A stretch of 10,713 bases of DNA from an uncultured Flavobacteriales bacterium. GTDB taxonomy: Bacteria > Bacteroidota > Bacteroidia > Flavobacteriales_D > Sanyastnellaceae. Of this stretch, positions 7,194 through 10,713 are shown in pieces (position 1 is the first letter of the stretch; each line of letters opens with the position of its first letter). The notes below the pieces were generated by a model. That model saw nothing but the letters and a program-made list of their open reading frames with translations. It was not told the DNA's origin and did no database searches. Location: NCBI GenBank assembly GCA_937974555.1, contig CALJKR010000018.1:1-10713 (forward strand), written 5' to 3'. A program made the position numbers and the translations under genes.

Positions 7194-10100
7194 ATGAAAC
7201 TAAATTCTACTGTTCTATCTTACTTGCGATTGCTGGCTTTGACTTTGGTTATGCCGTTCTTTCATCAGAGCGCTGATGCCCAATGTTCCATTGTCAACCA
7301 AGCGGTAACGGTTTCGCAATCCGCTATTTGTAGTGGGGCTTCTGGTCAAGTACAACTGGGTTCCTCCCAGGCAGGCGTGACCTACAAGTTGCGAAATGAT
7401 GCCGATAACGCAGTCATTGGTACAGCCTTGACAGGCACCGGTTCTTCTTTGAGTTTTAGCACCGGAGCTTTAACAAGCAATACCTCCTTCAATGTCTACG
7501 CGGAATATGCTTCATATGGTTTGCAATTTGACGGGACCAATGATCATATAACCTTGAATAATCCAGTCAACACAGCTTCATTTACGTTAGAAGCTTGGAT
7601 CAAAACTTCCGTAGCCTCATGGACTGGAACCAATGCGTTTGAGGGATCAGGATTGTTGTATGCAGACGTCGGAGGTGGAGCCAATGATTACACTTTTGCT
7701 TTAATCAACAACAAGGTAACTTTTTTTGATGGCGGGAATAATATCAATGTTACAGGTACCACCAATTTAAATGACGGAAACTGGCATCACGTGGCCATGA
7801 TTCGCACCGCTGGAGTCAAGAATAGATTGTATGTAGATGGCGTTTTTCAGGCCGAAGCAAATGCCAGTTCAGTGGTCCTTAATGCAAGAGCCCAGATGGT
7901 CATTGGAGGGAATAATGGTGATAACCGTTATTTCAACGGTACCATGGACGAAGTTAGAGTTTGGAATTTTGCCATGGATCCAGCCGTTTTGGCTGCCAAC
8001 ATGTATACCTGTTATACGGGAACGGAAACAGGATTGAGGGCATTATTCAAATTTGAAAATGGCCCCAACAGTGCAACAGCTACCAATTCAATTGGCAGCA
8101 ACAATGGAACGTTAGTCAATACCAATAATGCAGCGGTATGGGTTTCAGGAACCAATATTTGTGCAGGTTGTAATTTGGAAATGACGGATGTTGTTTCAAT
8201 TTCAATCAGTCCATTGCCTGCGGCCCCAACGGGCAGTGCAAGTCAGTCGTTGTGTTCAGGTACCACCGTTGCCAGTTTATCAGCAACTGGATCCAATATC
8301 AATTGGTATGCAGCTTCATCGGGTGGATCGGCCTTGGCTTCTACGACTGCATTGGTGAACAATACAACATATTATGCGAGCCAAACAGTGAATGGTTGTG
8401 AAGGTACCTCACGTTTGGCAGTATTGGTGACTTTGGTAACTCAGCCATCAGCTCCGGGTCAATCGGCCACAGGAGGTACTGTAACCACGGTGGGTGGGTA
8501 TAAAATCCACACTTTCACAACGAGTGGAACATTTACCGTACCAGCCGGTATGAGTGGTGTAAACGCTGAAGTATTGGTCGTCGCAGGTGGCGGTGGTGGT
8601 GGATTTAGACACGCCGGAGGTGGCGGTGCTGGAGGATTGGTTTACAACAGTTCTTTTGCGTTGACTGCTGGTCAAAGCTATACCGTTACAGTTGGTGCTG
8701 GTGGAGCAGGCGCTCCAAATTCAAGCACCAATCAAGGAGTCTCAGGAGGGAACTCTGTTTTTGGAACCATTACCGCAATTGGAGGTGGTGGTGGCGGAAC
8801 CAACAATAAAGTGGGTAATGCTGGTGGATCGGGTGGCGGTGGTTCCAATGGAACCAATGGTGGAAGCGGAACAGCAGGGCAAGGAAACAAGGGCGGTAAT
8901 CAAAACAATGGTGCAGGCTGTTGTCATGCATGGGGTTGTGGCGGTGGAGGTGCTGGCGCAGCAGGAGCTAATACTTCTGGATCTGCTGGTAGTGCCGGTG
9001 GTATCGGATTACAATATTCAATTTCGGGTACCCCAACCTACTACGCTGGTGGTGGCGGTGGTGGTAATGGATCTAACGCAACCGCATTGTTGGGAGGACT
9101 TGGTGGAGGAGGAAATGGCGGAACCAATGCAGCAGCGGCAACTGCGGGTGCACCCAATACAGGTGGCGGCGGCGGGGGTGGTGGAGTATCCCCAGAACCC
9201 GGAGCTGCAGGAGGATCAGGGATTGTTATCGTCCGCTATTTGGATGCAGGCGCTAGTAGTTTGAATCAAACTTTTTGTGGTGCATCCACGGTGAGTAATC
9301 TCTCAATGTCCGGAACCAATGTTCAATGGTACAATGTTGCAACCGGAGGAACAGCCCTTTCCAGCGCTACTTCAATATCGACTGGAACTTATTACGCTAC
9401 TCAGTCCAATGGAACATGTGAAAGCGCTCGGACAACGGTTACCGTGACGGTAAATATGCCCGTTACCTACTACCTCGATGCAGACAATGATGGATACTAT
9501 ATTTCCACCACTTCGGCTTGCTCTTCTCCTGGAGCATCATACAGGACAACAGGTAATTTTTTAGGCGATTGCAATGATAACAATGCCAGTGTCTTTGGAA
9601 GTGCCGAAACTTGCAATGGTTTGGATGACGATTGTGATGGGTCTATTGATGAAGGATTGCTCACTTTATATTTTGTCGATGCAGATCAAGATGGTTTTGG
9701 TATTGGATCTGGAACTTCGTATTGTTCAAATCCCGGTGCTGGCTATGCGTTGGTTGGAGGAGATTGTAATGATGCTAATCTATCCATAAATCCCAGCGCT
9801 ACTGAAGTTTGTAATGGGTTGGATGACAATTGTCAAAATGGAATTGATGATGGTTTAACCTTTTTAGATTACTACTACGACGGGGATAATGACAATTACG
9901 GGTCATTGAATGCGCCAAGCCCTGGTTTAACAGGTTCCTTGTTAACCGGATTGCAATATTATTTGCCAATGGATGGCAACTTCAATGATCAAAGTGGCAA
10001 TGGTACTGCAGTTAGCAATGAAGGTGGAGTAACCAATACGTCTGATCGCTTCGGTGATCCGAATAAAGCGGGAAGTTTCGCCACAAATCAAAGGTTGTAT

Positions 10101-10713
10101 TCTACTTTGAATGTTTCGGAGACTGCTTTTGCTGTTTCGATGTTTTTTAAAACGACCAATCCCAATGCCGGTTTCTTTGCAGTTACGGGAGGAGGCCATG
10201 ATCGACATGTTCATCTCTCCGGAGGGAATATTCGGGTAAGATTATGGGCCAATGAGGTATTACAATCATCTGGATTAAATCTTGCTGACAATCAATGGCA
10301 TCATGTTGTTTATCAATATCAGCAAAACGTCCAAGTTCAAAAGGTTTATGTCGATGGTAATTTGGTCTTGTCAGGTACCAGAACGTTTTCTGATTTTAAT
10401 TGGCAAACTGGAGTTTATGTGGGTTATAGTGAGGATACGGGTTATTTGAATGGTGGTAGCCTGGATGATGTTGCTATTTGGACTCGTGCTTTGACTTTAA
10501 GTGAAATTCAGAATTTATACAATGGAACTTCAGGCTCAAGCAGCTATCCAGTGAATGCATGCCAAGATCCGGGCAATAACTATGCTCCCAATATTTTGGA
10601 TTGCAATGACAATAGCGCAGCTGTAAATCCTGCAGTCGCTGAATCTTGCAATGCAATAGATGACGACTGCGATGGAACCGCAGACGACGGATTGACTTTC
10701 GTGAACTACTACA
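7194..10713 (+). CDS. Giant secreted multidomain adhesin-like protein (5' part, runs off window)
   Basis: One uninterrupted frame of 1173 codons from ATG 7194 to the window edge, with no stop; probably a cell-surface or secreted adhesin. Residues 1-29 are a Sec signal peptide (cleavage near ADA|QC). Modules in order: Ig-like 1 (31-106 plus 322-339), interrupted by LamG-1 (108-270, with GLQFDGTNDHI, NWHHVAMIRT, LYVDG, MDEVRVWN) and a short linker to 321; Ig-like 2 (340-416, LCSGTT...WYAASSGG...TYYASQ); a glycine-rich domain (427-682); Ig-like 3 (685-754); then MopE-type DxDxDG/CND/CNGxDDDCDG repeats from 757, the third interrupted by LamG-2 (919-1111). LamG domains usually bind sugars or proteins, and MopE repeats bind metal ions. 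A type IX C-terminal sorting domain is expected past the window edge but is not visible. No partner genes are visible downstream. The family type is confident; the ligand is unknown. Confidence 0.9.
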   Translation, partial: MKLNSTVLSYLRLLALTLVMPFFHQSADAQCSIVNQAVTVSQSAICSGASGQVQLGSSQAGVTYKLRNDADNAVIGTALTGTGSSLSFSTGALTSNTSFNVYAEYASYGLQFDGTNDHITLNNPVNTASFTLEAWIKTSVASWTGTNAFEGSGLLYADVGGGANDYTFALINNKVTFFDGGNNINVTGTTNLNDGNWHHVAMIRTAGVKNRLYVDGVFQAEANASSVVLNARAQMVIGGNNGDNRYFNGTMDEVRVWNFAMDPAVLAANMYTCYTGTETGLRALFKFENGPNSATATNSIGSNNGTLVNTNNAAVWVSGTNICAGCNLEMTDVVSISISPLPAAPTGSASQSLCSGTTVASLSATGSNINWYAASSGGSALASTTALVNNTTYYASQTVNGCEGTSRLAVLVTLVTQPSAPGQSATGGTVTTVGGYKIHTFTTSGTFTVPAGMSGVNAEVLVVAGGGGGGFRHAGGGGAGGLVYNSSFALTAGQSYTVTVGAGGAGAPNSSTNQGVSGGNSVFGTITAIGGGGGGTNNKVGNAGGSGGGGSNGTNGGSGTAGQGNKGGNQNNGAGCCHAWGCGGGGAGAAGANTSGSAGSAGGIGLQYSISGTPTYYAGGGGGGNGSNATALLGGLGGGGNGGTNAAAATAGAPNTGGGGGGGGVSPEPGAAGGSGIVIVRYLDAGASSLNQTFCGASTVSNLSMSGTNVQWYNVATGGTALSSATSISTGTYYATQSNGTCESARTTVTVTVNMPVTYYLDADNDGYYISTTSACSSPGASYRTTGNFLGDCNDNNASVFGSAETCNGLDDDCDGSIDEGLLTLYFVDADQDGFGIGSGTSYCSNPGAGYALVGGDCNDANLSINPSATEVCNGLDDNCQNGIDDGLTFLDYYYDGDNDNYGSLNAPSPGLTGSLLTGLQYYLPMDGNFNDQSGNGTAVSNEGGVTNTSDRFGDPNKAGSFATNQRLYSTLNVSETAFAVSMFFKTTNPNAGFFAVTGGGHDRHVHLSGGNIRVRLWANEVLQSSGLNLADNQWHHVVYQYQQNVQVQKVYVDGNLVLSGTRTFSDFNWQTGVYVGYSEDTGYLNGGSLDDVAIWTRALTLSEIQNLYNGTSGSSSYPVNACQDPGNNYAPNILDCNDNSAAVNPAVAESCNAIDDDCDGTADDGLTFVNYY
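7515..8003 (+). other. LamG/concanavalin-like domain 1 nested in Ig-like 1
   Basis: Residues 108-270 of the large protein carry the LamG-like pattern: GLQFDGTNDHITL, FTLEAWIKT, DGNWHHVAMIRT, RLYVDG and MDEVRVWN. The segment before it ends in SFNVYAEY, an Ig-like strand. The segment after its linker (about 322-337) reads as the closing strand of that Ig-like fold, with NLEMTDVVSISISPLP. This places LamG-1 inside the Ig-like module. Confidence 0.75.
8472..9239 (+). repeat. Glycine-rich domain of the adhesin
   Basis: Residues 427-682. It begins with YKIHTFTTSGTFTVPAG and VLVVAGGGGGG and ends with GGSGIVIVRY, the entry and exit strands of the known glycine-rich domain also found in phage tail tips and bacterial surface proteins. 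In between are runs of four to nine Gly with Ala, Ser and Asn. Such segments can pack as bundles of polyglycine-II helices (known for phage tail adhesins; inferred here). A single Cys-Cys-His-Ala-Trp-Gly-Cys cluster (576-582) sits in the middle. The DNA is correspondingly GGT/GGA/GGC-rich, which creates long spurious open frames. Confidence 0.8.
9462..9662 (+). repeat. MopE-type metal-binding repeat 1
   Basis: Residues 757-823: YYLDADNDGYY, a Cys-x-x-Pro-Gly element (ACSSPGASY), then GDCNDNN and the closing CNGLDDDCDGSIDEG. The Asp-rich loops resemble EF-hand or thrombospondin-type calcium loops. It follows Ig-like 3 directly. Confidence 0.85.
9663..9857 (+). repeat. MopE-type metal-binding repeat 2
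   Basis: Residues 824-888: YFVDADQDGFG, CSNPGAGY, GDCNDAN and CNGLDDNCQNGIDDG. It is complete and in the same order as repeat 1, which defines the unbroken unit of about 65 residues against which the split third repeat can be recognised. Confidence 0.87.
9858..9929 (+). repeat. MopE-type repeat 3, first part (interrupted)
   Basis: Residues 889-912 give the opening YYYDGDNDNYG and a Cys-less APSPG, then the repeat breaks off. The remaining elements (CQDPGNNY, LDCNDN, CNAIDDDCDG) appear only about 200 residues later, after a LamG domain. Confidence 0.8.
9908..9925 (+). repeat. Imperfect direct repeat, left border of the LamG-2 insertion
   Basis: GAATGC-GCCAAG here matches GAATGC(AT)GCCAAG at 10553-10566: 12 bases identical apart from a 2-nt gap, at the two ends of the inserted LamG-2 and in the corresponding place of the MopE unit. 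It could be a remnant duplication from the insertion event. Confidence 0.45.
9948..10526 (+). other. LamG domain 2, inserted into MopE repeat 3
   Basis: Residues 919-1111: GLQYYLPMDGNFND, then FAVSMFFKTT, NQWHHVVYQY, KVYVDGN and LDDVAIWTRALTLSEIQNLYNG, the standard LamG landmarks in order. It is only distantly similar to LamG-1, so it is not a recent copy of it. Confidence 0.85.
10539..10694 (+). repeat. MopE-type repeat 3, second part
   Basis: Residues 1116-1167: ACQDPGNNY, LDCNDNSAAVNP and CNAIDDDCDGTADDG complete the repeat that opened at 9858. A fourth repeat starts at once (TFVNYY) and runs off the window. Confidence 0.83.
10553..10572 (+). repeat. Imperfect direct repeat, right border of the LamG-2 insertion
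   Basis: Partner of the repeat at 9908-9925. Here the sequence encodes NACQDPG, whereas the left copy, 2 nt shorter, encodes NAPSPG and has lost the conserved Cys. Confidence 0.45.

Noticed and set aside
7518..8177. Direct repeat GGTTTGCAATTTG / GGTTGTAATTTG at the LamG-1 borders
   Set aside because: It needs a gap and a mismatch, the two copies are read in different frames, and the first lies inside the LamG strand itself; it is likely chance, unlike the LamG-2 pair.
8572..9180. GGT/GGC repeat tract as a CRISPR-like or satellite repeat
   Set aside because: There are no regular repeat-spacer units; the repetition follows Gly codons in a real protein frame.
8692..9264. 190-residue Val/Ala/Glu-rich open frame overlapping the glycine-rich domain
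   Set aside because: Out-of-frame reading of GGT/GGA/GCA repeats; the in-frame reading continues without a stop from 7194 and has clear domain structure.

Overview
The window looks like chromosomal DNA of a member of the Bacteroidota. The order cannot be fixed from this window, although MopE-type repeats combined with Ig-like and LamG modules are common in gliding, marine or freshwater lineages. The reasons are: start codons preceded by A-rich sequence without Shine-Dalgarno motifs, TAnnTTTG-type -7 boxes, a long-form glyceraldehyde-3-phosphate dehydrogenase, a BBP2-type porin, and a very large modular secreted protein of the kind usually exported by the type IX secretion system. GC content is moderate. 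I see no tRNA, rRNA, CRISPR array, insertion sequence or integrase.

Layout. Minus strand, read from right to left: a DUF1003 membrane protein (4680-3961) overlaps by 8 nt the start of a RhlE-like DEAD-box RNA helicase (3968-2760), so these two form a translationally coupled pair. Next comes a 130-bp gap holding a 29-bp interrupted dyad and a -7 box. It is followed by a 485-residue GAPDH (2630-1173), then a textbook intrinsic terminator (1155-1126), then a beta-barrel porin (1114 towards position 1). The porin start lies only 11 nt past the terminator T-tract, and its 3' end appears frameshifted near position 55-60. Plus strand, diverging from DUF1003: a stand-alone FdhF/YdeP-family molybdopterin oxidoreductase (4800-7103), then a giant secreted adhesin-like gene (7194 to beyond 10713) that is open across all 1173 codons visible and runs off the window.

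Function. The left part is housekeeping: carbon metabolism, RNA remodelling and an outer-membrane porin. The oxidoreductase is a predicted Mo/W-bis-MGD enzyme of unknown substrate. The right part is cell-surface or secreted machinery.

The most unusual feature is the architecture of the big protein. Three large modules (LamG-1, a glycine-rich domain, LamG-2) each appear to be inserted inside another repeating module (Ig-like 1, Ig-like 3, MopE repeat 3) rather than joined end to end. The LamG-2 insertion is bordered by an imperfect direct repeat at the DNA level. I found no clear new defence or mobile system. The nested architecture, the terminator in front of the porin and the dyad at the GAPDH promoter are the items most worth a second look.
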